Origin: a candidate division WOR-3 bacterium
GTDB lineage: Bacteria > Hydrothermota > Tepidihabitantia > Tepidihabitantales > Tepidihabitantaceae
Assembly (NCBI GenBank): GCA_039801245.1
Contig: JBDRUF010000011.1
Span: forward strand, 1-38,845
Length of the DNA stretch: 38,845 nucleotides
Direction: 5' to 3'
Shown here piece by piece: positions 17,267 through 24,159 of the stretch. The notes beneath the pieces are model-generated. The model had not been told where the DNA came from and did not search any database. It was given only the letters and a program-made list of their open reading frames with translations. The first letter of the stretch is position 1. Each line of letters starts with the position of its first letter. The translations under genes and the position numbers were made by a program.

Positions 17267-17867
17267 ACCGTCACGCATCAGTTATCTCACCTCAGGGATA
17301 ATCAAGGAAAACCCGACCCTGATTCTGATGATTGGACTATGCCCGACACTTGCCACCACGGTTACCGCCCGTGACGGTCTGGGTATGGCGCTTGCCGCAT
17401 CGTTTGTCCTAATCTGCTCAAACATCGTCATCTCCCTGATCCGCAAAATTGTTCCTGATTCGGTCCGCATCCCCATCTTCATCATCATCATCTCCACCTT
17501 TGTCACAATAATTGACTATGTGATGCAGGCGTATCAGCCTGACCTTTACCGGGTTCTGGGCGTGTTTGTTCCTTTGATTGTTGTCAACTGCATCATCCTT
17601 GGCAGAGCCGAGGCGTTTGCCTATCACCATGGCATCATTGACTCATTCCTTGATGGCTTGGGCAAGTCAATCGGCTTTGCCCTGGTTCTGTTCATTATGG
17701 GCGCATTGCGCGAACTTTTTGGCAATGGCACATTTTTCGGCAAGCCGGTAATGCCTTCCGCCTATCGCTCCGCACCGATGCTCTTTGCCATCTTTCCACC
17801 GGGTGCGTTCTTTCTCATTGGTCTTCTCAAAGCCTTGGTCAACAAACTTGGCTGGGGGAAAAGTTAG
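17256..17867 (+). CDS. rnfE: Rnf complex subunit E
   Basis: RnfE is a membrane core subunit homologous to NqrD, with about six helices. The 203-residue product carries the conserved NPTLILMIGLCPTLATTVTARDGLGMALA and the mirror-image motif FVPLIVVNCIILGRAEAFA, each providing a Cys for the membrane Fe-S centre shared with RnfA. I chose ATG 17256, with AGGGG 6 nt upstream, over the in-frame TTG 17250. It overlaps rnfG by 11 bp. Confidence 0.95.
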   Translation: MNSKPSRISYLTSGIIKENPTLILMIGLCPTLATTVTARDGLGMALAASFVLICSNIVISLIRKIVPDSVRIPIFIIIISTFVTIIDYVMQAYQPDLYRVLGVFVPLIVVNCIILGRAEAFAYHHGIIDSFLDGLGKSIGFALVLFIMGALRELFGNGTFFGKPVMPSAYRSAPMLFAIFPPGAFFLIGLLKALVNKLGWGKS

Positions 17868-17870
17868 GAT

Positions 17871-18452
17871 ATGAACAGCGCCAAAATCTTCCTTGCCGCC
17901 TTTTTGGTCAATAACATCATCCTGATGCGCTTTATCGGTCTGTGTCCGTTCTTCGGTGTTTCCACCTCGGTTTCAACATCAATCGGTATGAGCGCAGCGG
18001 TCCTATTTGTGATGCTTTTAGCATCCTGGGTCTCCTGGATTTTATACCATACCCTGCTTTTACCCCTTGGACTGGTATTTCTGCGCACCGCGGTCTTTAT
18101 CCTCGTGATTGCCGCCTTGGTCCAGTTTGTGGAGATGTTTCTCAAAAGGTATATCCGCAACCTCTACTCGGCAATGGGCATCTATCTGCCACTTATCACC
18201 ACCAACTGCGCCATCCTGGCGGTGACATTCTTTAACATCAACTACAAGTTCAACCTCCTCCAGGCAACCATCTTTGCCCTGGGCACCGCCTTTGGCTTTG
18301 CCCTTGCCATCATCCTTTTTGCCGCAATTCGGGAGCGGCTTGAGGATGCGCCCATCAGCCCGGCATTCAAGGGTTATCCGATTGCCTTTATCGGTGCGGC
18401 GCTGGTCTCGCTCGCATTTATGGGCTTTACCGCACTTTTCGGCATCTCATAA
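17871..18452 (+). CDS. rnfA: Rnf complex subunit A
   Basis: RnfA is the inverted partner of RnfE and homologous to NqrE. The 193-residue protein has about six helices. NNIILMRFIGLCPFFGVS and YLPLITTNCAILAVTF carry the paired conserved Cys residues at half-membrane helices. The gene starts 3 nt after rnfE and ends 2 nt before rnfB, in keeping with one operon. Confidence 0.96.
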   Translation: MNSAKIFLAAFLVNNIILMRFIGLCPFFGVSTSVSTSIGMSAAVLFVMLLASWVSWILYHTLLLPLGLVFLRTAVFILVIAALVQFVEMFLKRYIRNLYSAMGIYLPLITTNCAILAVTFFNINYKFNLLQATIFALGTAFGFALAIILFAAIRERLEDAPISPAFKGYPIAFIGAALVSLAFMGFTALFGIS

Positions 18453-18454
18453 AT

Positions 18455-19465
18455 ATGGACTGGCAGTTAATTATCAAAGCGCTCATCACCCTGGGCGGGC
18501 TTGGTCTTATCCTTGGTCTGATTCTCCTCATCGCATCAATAAAACTGACCGTTAAGGTTGATGAGAGGGAGGCGCGGATTCGCTCGGTCCTTCCTGGTGC
18601 CAACTGCGGTGCCTGCGGCTACCCTGGTTGTGATGGCTATGCCGCTGCCGTTGTTAGTGGCAAGGCGCCTTTAAACGCCTGCTCTGTTGGCGGACCTCAG
18701 GTTGCCAAAATGATTGGCGAAATAATGGGTCAGGATGTAACTGGTGTTGAACCCAAGGTGGCGGTCCTAATCTGCCGCGGTGGTAAAAATGAGGCGCCCA
18801 ACCGGTTTGAGTACAAGGGGGCGGAAGACTGCCGCCAGGCTGCGCTTTTGCTTGGCGGACCAAAAGCCTGTATCTACGGCTGTGTTGGTCTTGGGCACTG
18901 CGTTACCGTCTGTCCGGTTAAAGCGATTAGGATGGGTGAAAACCGCCTGCCTGAGATTGATGAGAAAAGATGCATCGGCTGCGGCAAATGTGTCTCTGAG
19001 TGTCCAAAAGGAACCCTTACCCTGATTCCCCGCTCAAAACTGGTCTATCTTGCCTGTGTCTCGCACGACCGGGGCAAGGCGGTAAAGGATGTGTGCGCGG
19101 TTGGCTGCATCGGTTGCGGGCTCTGCGTCAAGGTATGCCCTGCTGGTGCATTAAAGATGGAGCGCAACCTGCCGGTAATGGACTTTTCCAAATGCATTGA
19201 CTGCGGCATCTGCGTGCACAAATGCCCGACAAAATCCTTTATTGACCGCGCACCAGGCAGACCAAAGGCTTCAATCAACCCCCGCTGCAATGGCTGCGGT
19301 GAGTGTGTTAAGGTTTGTCAGTTCAAGGCGATTGAGGGCGAAAAGGACAAACAGCATCGGGTCATTTCAGAAAAGTGCATCGGTTGCGGTCAGTGTGTGC
19401 TTGTCTGCCCAATAAAGGCGATTGACCTTGTGGGCGCATTAGGACACACCGTCAAAACGGTCTGA
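18455..19465 (+). CDS. rnfB: Rnf complex subunit B, polyferredoxin form
   Basis: RnfB is the ferredoxin-accepting subunit. The 336-residue protein has an N-terminal membrane helix, then the atypical cluster motif NCGACGYPGCDGYA near residue 50. Six cubane motifs follow: CIYGCVGLGHCVTVCP, CIGCGKCVSECP, CAVGCIGCGLCVKVCP, CIDCGICVHKCP, CNGCGECVKVCQ and CIGCGQCVLVCP. This is the extended clostridial-type form; proteobacterial RnfB has fewer clusters. One motif ends CQ instead of CP, which does not remove a ligand. It is the last gene of the operon and converges on the hydrogenase operon. Confidence 0.95.
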   Translation: MDWQLIIKALITLGGLGLILGLILLIASIKLTVKVDEREARIRSVLPGANCGACGYPGCDGYAAAVVSGKAPLNACSVGGPQVAKMIGEIMGQDVTGVEPKVAVLICRGGKNEAPNRFEYKGAEDCRQAALLLGGPKACIYGCVGLGHCVTVCPVKAIRMGENRLPEIDEKRCIGCGKCVSECPKGTLTLIPRSKLVYLACVSHDRGKAVKDVCAVGCIGCGLCVKVCPAGALKMERNLPVMDFSKCIDCGICVHKCPTKSFIDRAPGRPKASINPRCNGCGECVKVCQFKAIEGEKDKQHRVISEKCIGCGQCVLVCPIKAIDLVGALGHTVKTV

Positions 19466-19600
19466 TAACAAACACCCCTGAATTTTGGGTTAGTTGTAAT
19501 AACATTCATATTATCAGATACTTAGCTGATTTTGCACCCCAGCCCGGGGCGAGCCCCCCAGTCACCCCCTCTCTTGTTATATTTACCGCTTAAGGGTTTT
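19466..19600. other. Spacer between the converging rnf and hydrogenase operons
   Basis: This 135-bp spacer must hold the ends of two long transcripts. The best fold is a GGGG/CCCC stem at about 19546-19557 with a 4-nt loop, but no U-run follows on either strand. I cannot call a factor-independent terminator here. Confidence 0.4.
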
Positions 19601-20212
19601 TTAATAGCCCCACTCTTCGGTCATATAGACCTTGCGCCGGCAGTCAGGGCAGAGAATCCGCATCGTTCCCGAACGGTAAGGCAGAACCCCTTGAGGCGGT
19701 TTTTCGGGCGCAGCAAGCCCAAGGCTCTGGTAAAGGGTTAAGAGGAGTGTTGGGTTGGAGTTTACCAAATCACCAACCTTGTAGGCGATGTGCAAAAGTT
19801 GCGCCTTAGTGGCAAAGGGCTCACCGCAAGCCTCACAATAGGCAAGTTCCTTTTCCACAAATGTGTCCCAATCTCCCCGCTCGGTCCGGGAAAGGTCAAA
19901 CTCTGGAGTGTGATAAATAGCCTCGGTTGGACAACCTTTGACACATTGCGCGCAGTAGATGCAGCGGTCCGCATGATGGACATTGCGCATCACACCCTTT
20001 TCCCTGTCTAAGATAAGTTCGCGGGCATCGGTTGGACAGACCTGAGAGCAGGCGCCACAGCAGATGCATCTGTCTTCGTGAAATTTTAATATGCCGCGGA
20101 AGTTGGGATGGACCGAATCAACCTCTTTGGGGAAGCGGGTGGTAAACGGTCCTTTAACAACCGCCCTGACCGCCTCAATCAGTTCCCTAACCTTTGGTAA
20201 TGGAATCCTCAT
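19601..20212 (-). CDS. NuoI/HycF-like two-cluster ferredoxin subunit of the hydrogenase complex
   Basis: The 203-residue protein carries two [4Fe-4S] motifs, CICCGACSQVCP and CIYCAQCVKGCP, at about residues 48-105. This matches NuoI/HycF-type subunits that bring electrons from ferredoxin to the small hydrogenase subunit. The C-terminal part holds CEACGEPFATKAQL and, about 55 residues later, CPDCRR, a probable four-Cys zinc site seen in some hydrogenase-4-type homologues. N-terminal residues MRIPLPKVRELIEAVRAVVKGPFTTRFP form an amphipathic anchor typical of the family. It is the last of 18 genes and overlaps mnhG by 4 bp. Having the Q-module ferredoxin after the Mrp genes is an unusual position. 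Confidence 0.88.
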   Translation of the reverse strand: MRIPLPKVRELIEAVRAVVKGPFTTRFPKEVDSVHPNFRGILKFHEDRCICCGACSQVCPTDARELILDREKGVMRNVHHADRCIYCAQCVKGCPTEAIYHTPEFDLSRTERGDWDTFVEKELAYCEACGEPFATKAQLLHIAYKVGDLVNSNPTLLLTLYQSLGLAAPEKPPQGVLPYRSGTMRILCPDCRRKVYMTEEWGY

Positions 20213-20562
20213 TTTTCTTCCTCAATGATTGGTTCTGCACCACGGTCTTTGGTGAACTCATCCTTGACCGTCCCTTTCCAGAGTTTGACACCGGCAATTA
20301 AAGAACCCCGCGCAAGGGCATGGCTTGAGACCGGCACGGTTAAAAGGATGAAAGCTGCACAGATGAGCGCCTTCACTCCGAGGGGGTTGAAGCCGGAGCG
20401 GAGAAAGATGCCAATCATAATCCCGCAGACACCAAGGGTGACGCACTTGGTTGCCGCCTGCATGCGGTTGTAAAGGTCGGGAAAGCGCGCCAAGCCCAGT
20501 GCACCTAAAAGGACAAAGCCGACACCCATCCAGAGAAAGAGAAGGGCAAGGACGCTAATCAT
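20209..20562 (-). CDS. mnhG: Mrp/Mnh antiporter subunit G
   Basis: This 117-residue, three-helix protein has the MnhG/MrpG segment LGALGLARFPDLYNRMQAATKCVTLGV near residues 18-45. It is one of the small accessory subunits of the Mrp-type cation/proton antiporter. The start at 20562 has AGGAG upstream and overlaps mnhF by 8 bp; a longer in-frame extension lies inside mnhF and is rejected. A charged cytoplasmic tail of about 30 residues ends in EEEK. Confidence 0.9.
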   Translation of the reverse strand: MISVLALLFLWMGVGFVLLGALGLARFPDLYNRMQAATKCVTLGVCGIMIGIFLRSGFNPLGVKALICAAFILLTVPVSSHALARGSLIAGVKLWKGTVKDEFTKDRGAEPIIEEEK

Positions 20563-20806
20563 CAAGGCTCCTTTTCTCAAGGAACTTGGCAAGTGCCAAT
20601 GCACCCACGAATGAGATGACCGCCAGGGCGATTGATAGATCAAGGAGATAACTCAACCGGAAACGGAGAGCCAATAATGCGGTTATTGCCGAAAACACCA
20701 CACCCATCATATCAACCGCAATCGCCCGGTCAGCAATTGAGGGTCCAACAAGCGCGCGGTAAAGGCAGAAGAGCGCTGCCGGCACTAACACAATGATTGG
20801 CACCAT
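20555..20806 (-). CDS. mnhF: Mrp/Mnh antiporter subunit F
   Basis: The 83-residue protein has three predicted helices. The family motif VGPSIADRAIAVDMMG lies near residues 19-35, followed by LLDLSIALAVISFVGALALAKFLE. It belongs to the small MnhEFG group, which in Mbh-type hydrogenases forms the sodium-translocating part of the membrane arm. It begins 9 nt after mnhE and overlaps mnhG. Confidence 0.92.
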   Translation of the reverse strand: MVPIIVLVPAALFCLYRALVGPSIADRAIAVDMMGVVFSAITALLALRFRLSYLLDLSIALAVISFVGALALAKFLEKRSLDD

Positions 20807-20815
20807 TACATCCTC

Positions 20816-21304
20816 CTAATCAAAAATCCTCTTCAGGAAAAACTCAAAAGGTCCTTTAATCATCTTTGCCATCTCCTCCGGGTCATCGCTTCTGATTTCA
20901 ATCCAGTGGATATAGAGCGTATCATCCTTTATCTCAACGGTTAATGTTCCTGGTGTCATCGTGATGGAATTGGCAAGGAAAACCCGGGCGATTTCGCTTT
21001 TCAGGCTGGTTTTGATTTTGACGATTCCTGGCTTCAGGTTCAAGCCTGGAGAGAGAACCCGCAGGGCAACATCAATGTTTGCCTTTAAGCACTGCCAGCC
21101 AAACACCGGGATATATACTAAGACCCAGAACCAGCGGACCGGGTTTAAAAGTTTCTTGGGCTCAACCGGCAGGTAGCCGCCAAACATTCCCGCAGCCAAA
21201 AGTGCCACTGCTGCACCGGCAATGATTTCCTGATAGTTAACTGTCCAGGAGAGAAGGAGCCAGACGATAAGTCCGGCAATGAAATAGGCAAGGCGCCGCG
21301 CCAC
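20816..21304 (-). CDS. mnhE: Mrp/Mnh antiporter subunit E
   Basis: The 162-residue protein starts with two helices, then a soluble domain with LANSITMTPGTLTVEIKDDTLYIHWIE, the clear MnhE signature. The start is GTG (21302-21304) with GGGAGG upstream. It abuts the mnhD stop directly. Its partners are the neighbouring Mnh subunits. Confidence 0.92.
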   Translation of the reverse strand: MARRLAYFIAGLIVWLLLSWTVNYQEIIAGAAVALLAAGMFGGYLPVEPKKLLNPVRWFWVLVYIPVFGWQCLKANIDVALRVLSPGLNLKPGIVKIKTSLKSEIARVFLANSITMTPGTLTVEIKDDTLYIHWIEIRSDDPEEMAKMIKGPFEFFLKRIFD

Positions 21305-22810
21305 TTATCCTCCCAGGACCAAACGGGCATATTCCAGCCCGTTTAAAAGCACCTTTGCTGCTGGACCAACAAGATGGTCCAAAACACCCTTGAAACCCAG
21401 GCCAACAACTAAGGTGAGTATTACCAGTACCATCATCGCCATAACCATCAATGCCGGTGACTCCTTTGCCCTGGTTGGCGTCTCATCTTTTTTGGCAAAG
21501 AACGCCTGATTCACAACCTTGGTCAGATAGCCCAGCGTTACCGCTGAGAAGAGCGCGGCAAGAAATGCCAGCCAGTACATCCTTGCAGAAATCGCGCCGA
21601 TGATGATGAAAAGTTTTGAGAAGAAGCCGGCAAATGGTGGAATCCCAGCCATTGAGAAGGAAGCGAGGATATGGGACCAGGAGGTTACCGGCATCGTCCG
21701 TTCAAGCCCTTTGAGTTGCTCAAGGTCCCTTGTGCCGGTCTGACGCTCAACCGAGCCTGCTGAAAGAAACAGCGTGCCTTTGCCAAGGGCATGGGCGAGG
21801 ATATGAAACATTGCACCGGCAACACCCCAGAAGTTGCCGATACCTAAAGCCACCAAGATATAGCCAATCTGGCTGATAGAAGAGTATGCTAAGAGCCGCT
21901 TGTAATCCTTCTGGGAATAGGCTAAAAGGCCACCTAAGACCATTGAAACCGCACCAAAGGCAATCAAAAGATTGAAGAATGCCGGTGTCTCTGCCCGGGA
22001 GACTCCAAAAACATTGAACATCAACCGGCACATCCCATAAACACCGGTAACCTTGATGAAGACGCCGGAAAGCATTGCCGAGATTGGTGCCGGAGCAGAG
22101 AAGTGGGCATCAGCCAGCCAGGCGTGAAACGGCTCCATACCCATCTTAATCGCAAAGCCAACGAGTAGCGTGGCAATCACAAACCAGTAAAACGGGGTCC
22201 TGCCCATTCCGGCAAGAACCTGGGAAAGATGGGCAAGATTCAGGGTTGAAGCCCGGGCATAAAGCAACGCGATGCCAAACAGAAGAACTGCACCCCCAAC
22301 CTCACCCAAAACCATATATTTGAACGCCGCCTCCACCTCCTCCTCTTCCGTGCCAAATGCCACCAAGGCATAACTGGCAATTGCCGAAATCTCAATGAAC
22401 ACATACATATTGAACAAATCCCCTGATATCGCCAGACCGTTCAGACCGGCAATGAGCAAGAGGAGGAGGGTGAAAAACTTCCATCTACCAGTTGTGTAGC
22501 GGTCAAGATAGCGCACCGAGTAAATGGTGGCGCACAATCCGACGATGTTAATCACTAAAACAATCAGTGCGGTGAGGGGATCAAACCACATTGCGATGCC
22601 AATGACACGCCAGCCACCAACCCAGTAATGCATCGGCAGACCAGCAGCATTGACAATCAAAAGACCGTAAATTGAGATACCCAAAAGTGCCGAGACCACA
22701 ATATTTGCTATCAGGTCGGCAAATCTTGACCACAGTTTGGAAAGCAAGGGCACCAGAAAGGCACCACCAAGCGGTAATGCCACAAACAGGGGCAGAAGTT
22801 TACCTTCCAT
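21305..22810 (-). CDS. mnhD: Mrp/Mnh antiporter subunit D (NuoN/M-like ion channel)
   Basis: This 501-residue protein is an antiporter-like subunit with about 14 helices, equivalent to MbhH of Thermococcus Mbh. Key charged sites are present: the TM5-type Glu in NMYVFIEISAIAS (near residue 140), Lys in AIKMGMEPFHAWLADAH, Lys in SGVFIKVTGVYGM, and Lys in LAHALGKGTLFLSAG. The ion path therefore looks intact. It follows mnhC by 2 bp. Confidence 0.94.
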   Translation of the reverse strand: MEGKLLPLFVALPLGGAFLVPLLSKLWSRFADLIANIVVSALLGISIYGLLIVNAAGLPMHYWVGGWRVIGIAMWFDPLTALIVLVINIVGLCATIYSVRYLDRYTTGRWKFFTLLLLLIAGLNGLAISGDLFNMYVFIEISAIASYALVAFGTEEEEVEAAFKYMVLGEVGGAVLLFGIALLYARASTLNLAHLSQVLAGMGRTPFYWFVIATLLVGFAIKMGMEPFHAWLADAHFSAPAPISAMLSGVFIKVTGVYGMCRLMFNVFGVSRAETPAFFNLLIAFGAVSMVLGGLLAYSQKDYKRLLAYSSISQIGYILVALGIGNFWGVAGAMFHILAHALGKGTLFLSAGSVERQTGTRDLEQLKGLERTMPVTSWSHILASFSMAGIPPFAGFFSKLFIIIGAISARMYWLAFLAALFSAVTLGYLTKVVNQAFFAKKDETPTRAKESPALMVMAMMVLVILTLVVGLGFKGVLDHLVGPAAKVLLNGLEYARLVLGG

Positions 22811-22812
22811 TG

Positions 22813-23166
22813 CTATCCTTTCAGCCTTCTGAATTCCGAAACATCAAAGGTCTTGTACTTCTCATAAAGCCGGAGTGCCAGTGAGAGCATCAAGGCGGTT
22901 GTGGAAAGCCCGATAACAATTGCGGTCAGAACCAGCGCCTGCGGCACCGGGTCAACAAAGTTTCTTGCCACACCCATGCGCACCTGTTCCTGTTGGGTGA
23001 CGATTGGTGCCAGCGCGCCCTTTTTGAACCCGACCAGGGCAAAGAAGAGATTGACCGCATACTCAATCAGACAGAAGCCAATGACAATCTTGATCAGGTT
23101 GCGTTTGGAGATGACCACATAAAGACCAATCAGAAACAAAAGGACACAGGCGATATAGGGAATCAT
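22813..23166 (-). CDS. mnhC: Mrp/Mnh antiporter subunit C (NuoK-like)
   Basis: The 117-residue, three-helix protein has NLIKIVIGFCLIEYAVNLFFALVG (holding the conserved buried Glu) and the MnhC hallmark DPVPQALVLTAIVIGLSTTALMLSLALR. It corresponds to NuoK in complex I and MbhG in Mbh. It follows mnhB by 1 bp within the operon. Confidence 0.93.
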   Translation of the reverse strand: MIPYIACVLLFLIGLYVVISKRNLIKIVIGFCLIEYAVNLFFALVGFKKGALAPIVTQQEQVRMGVARNFVDPVPQALVLTAIVIGLSTTALMLSLALRLYEKYKTFDVSEFRRLKG

Positions 23167-23167
23167 C

Positions 23168-23608
23168 TTACTCCTTCATCACAAACCTTGATGCGCCAAG
23201 CGCCAGAAAGATGGCAAAGAGCCCGGCGCCAACCTTCAGTCCTATGGCAATGTTCGCAAAGGGGATGATACCGCCACTGACCAGTTGCAAGGGTCTGCCG
23301 ATAAAGAAAAGTCCGGCATTGCGGAAGAAGTAGTCAGCGGCAAGATAGCCTGCCAATGCCAGGGCAATAAACCCGAGTCCGCCAAAACTCTCAAATATTG
23401 AGGAAAGGATATACTCCTTACGCTCCACCTGCTCAACCGAACCAAAGGCAAGCGAGACCAGAATTAACGCAGCGGCAATCAAAACCCCACCGGCAAAGCC
23501 ACCTCCTGGTGTCAGATGTCCGTGCAGGGTAATGTAGCCACCATAGAGAATGAGCATCCCGGCCATCAAACCGGTTATCACCTTAACAATTGAAGACATC
23601 CCGCGCAT
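23168..23608 (-). CDS. mnhB: Mrp/Mnh antiporter subunit B
   Basis: The 146-residue protein carries GHLTPGGGFAGGVLIAAALILVSLAFG, the MnhB/MrpB (MbhF) signature, within about four helices. The start at 23608 has GGAG 8 nt upstream and lies 2 bp after the preceding stop. It should pack beside MnhC and the MbhD/E-type fusion to form the linker part of the membrane arm. Confidence 0.92.
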   Translation of the reverse strand: MRGMSSIVKVITGLMAGMLILYGGYITLHGHLTPGGGFAGGVLIAAALILVSLAFGSVEQVERKEYILSSIFESFGGLGFIALALAGYLAADYFFRNAGLFFIGRPLQLVSGGIIPFANIAIGLKVGAGLFAIFLALGASRFVMKE

Positions 23609-23610
23609 AA

Positions 23611-24156
23611 TTACAGCTCCTCGGGCTTTTTTCTTGTTACCAGCCGCATCACGGTCAAGACGCCGATAACCGCGGTGAAAAGGACCGTTGCCTCGCCCAA
23701 GGTATCATAGCCACGAAAGTCAAGAATTATTGCCGCAACCACATTTGCCGCACCGGTCCTTTCCAGACCTAACTGGACATACTCCTGCGCAATCCGCATC
23801 ATCGGTTCACCAAATTTGGGCAACTCGCGCAATACACCGATGATAAGGGAAAGGAAAAGACCGCCAAACGCCAGAAAGGCGGCAATGAACATTGCGGTCT
23901 CCATCTTCAAGCCACCGGTAACGGTTGTGTCAATCTCGGTGGTGCGCAAAATTACCGCGGTGAAGAAAACAACCGTCAGGGTTTCAACAACAATCTGAAC
24001 AATCGCCAAATCAGGTGCCTGGACAAGGATAAAGATTATCGCCACACTGAAACCAACTAACCCTAAGGCAACCGCAGCAGCCAGAAGGTTCTTGGTCTCA
24101 CTGGCAACCAGTGCCGCTGCCAACATCACCGCCAGGAGTAAATAAAGTTCAATCAT
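23611..24156 (-). CDS. MbhD/MbhE-type fusion (MrpA C-terminal-like)
   Basis: The 181-residue protein joins two modules. Residues 1-80 resemble MbhD/DUF4040 (APDLAIVQIVVETLTVVFFTAVILR). Residues 90-180 resemble MbhE (LGLERTGAANVVAAIILDFRGYDTLGEATVLFTAVIGVLTVMR). In canonical Mrp antiporters both modules are the C-terminal end of MrpA; in Thermococcus Mbh they are separate genes. Here they form one protein directly after a NuoL-like gene (3-bp gap), so that gene plus this one look like a split MrpA. Confidence 0.85.
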   Translation of the reverse strand: MIELYLLLAVMLAAALVASETKNLLAAAVALGLVGFSVAIIFILVQAPDLAIVQIVVETLTVVFFTAVILRTTEIDTTVTGGLKMETAMFIAAFLAFGGLFLSLIIGVLRELPKFGEPMMRIAQEYVQLGLERTGAANVVAAIILDFRGYDTLGEATVLFTAVIGVLTVMRLVTRKKPEEL

Positions 24157-24159
24157 AAA

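Noticed and set aside
19543-19560. GC-rich hairpin as an intrinsic terminator
   Set aside because: The stem is only 4 bp and no T-run follows on either strand.
20209-20643. Longer start for MnhG
   Set aside because: The extra 27 residues overlap mnhF and are unlike the family; the start at 20562 has a good ribosome site.
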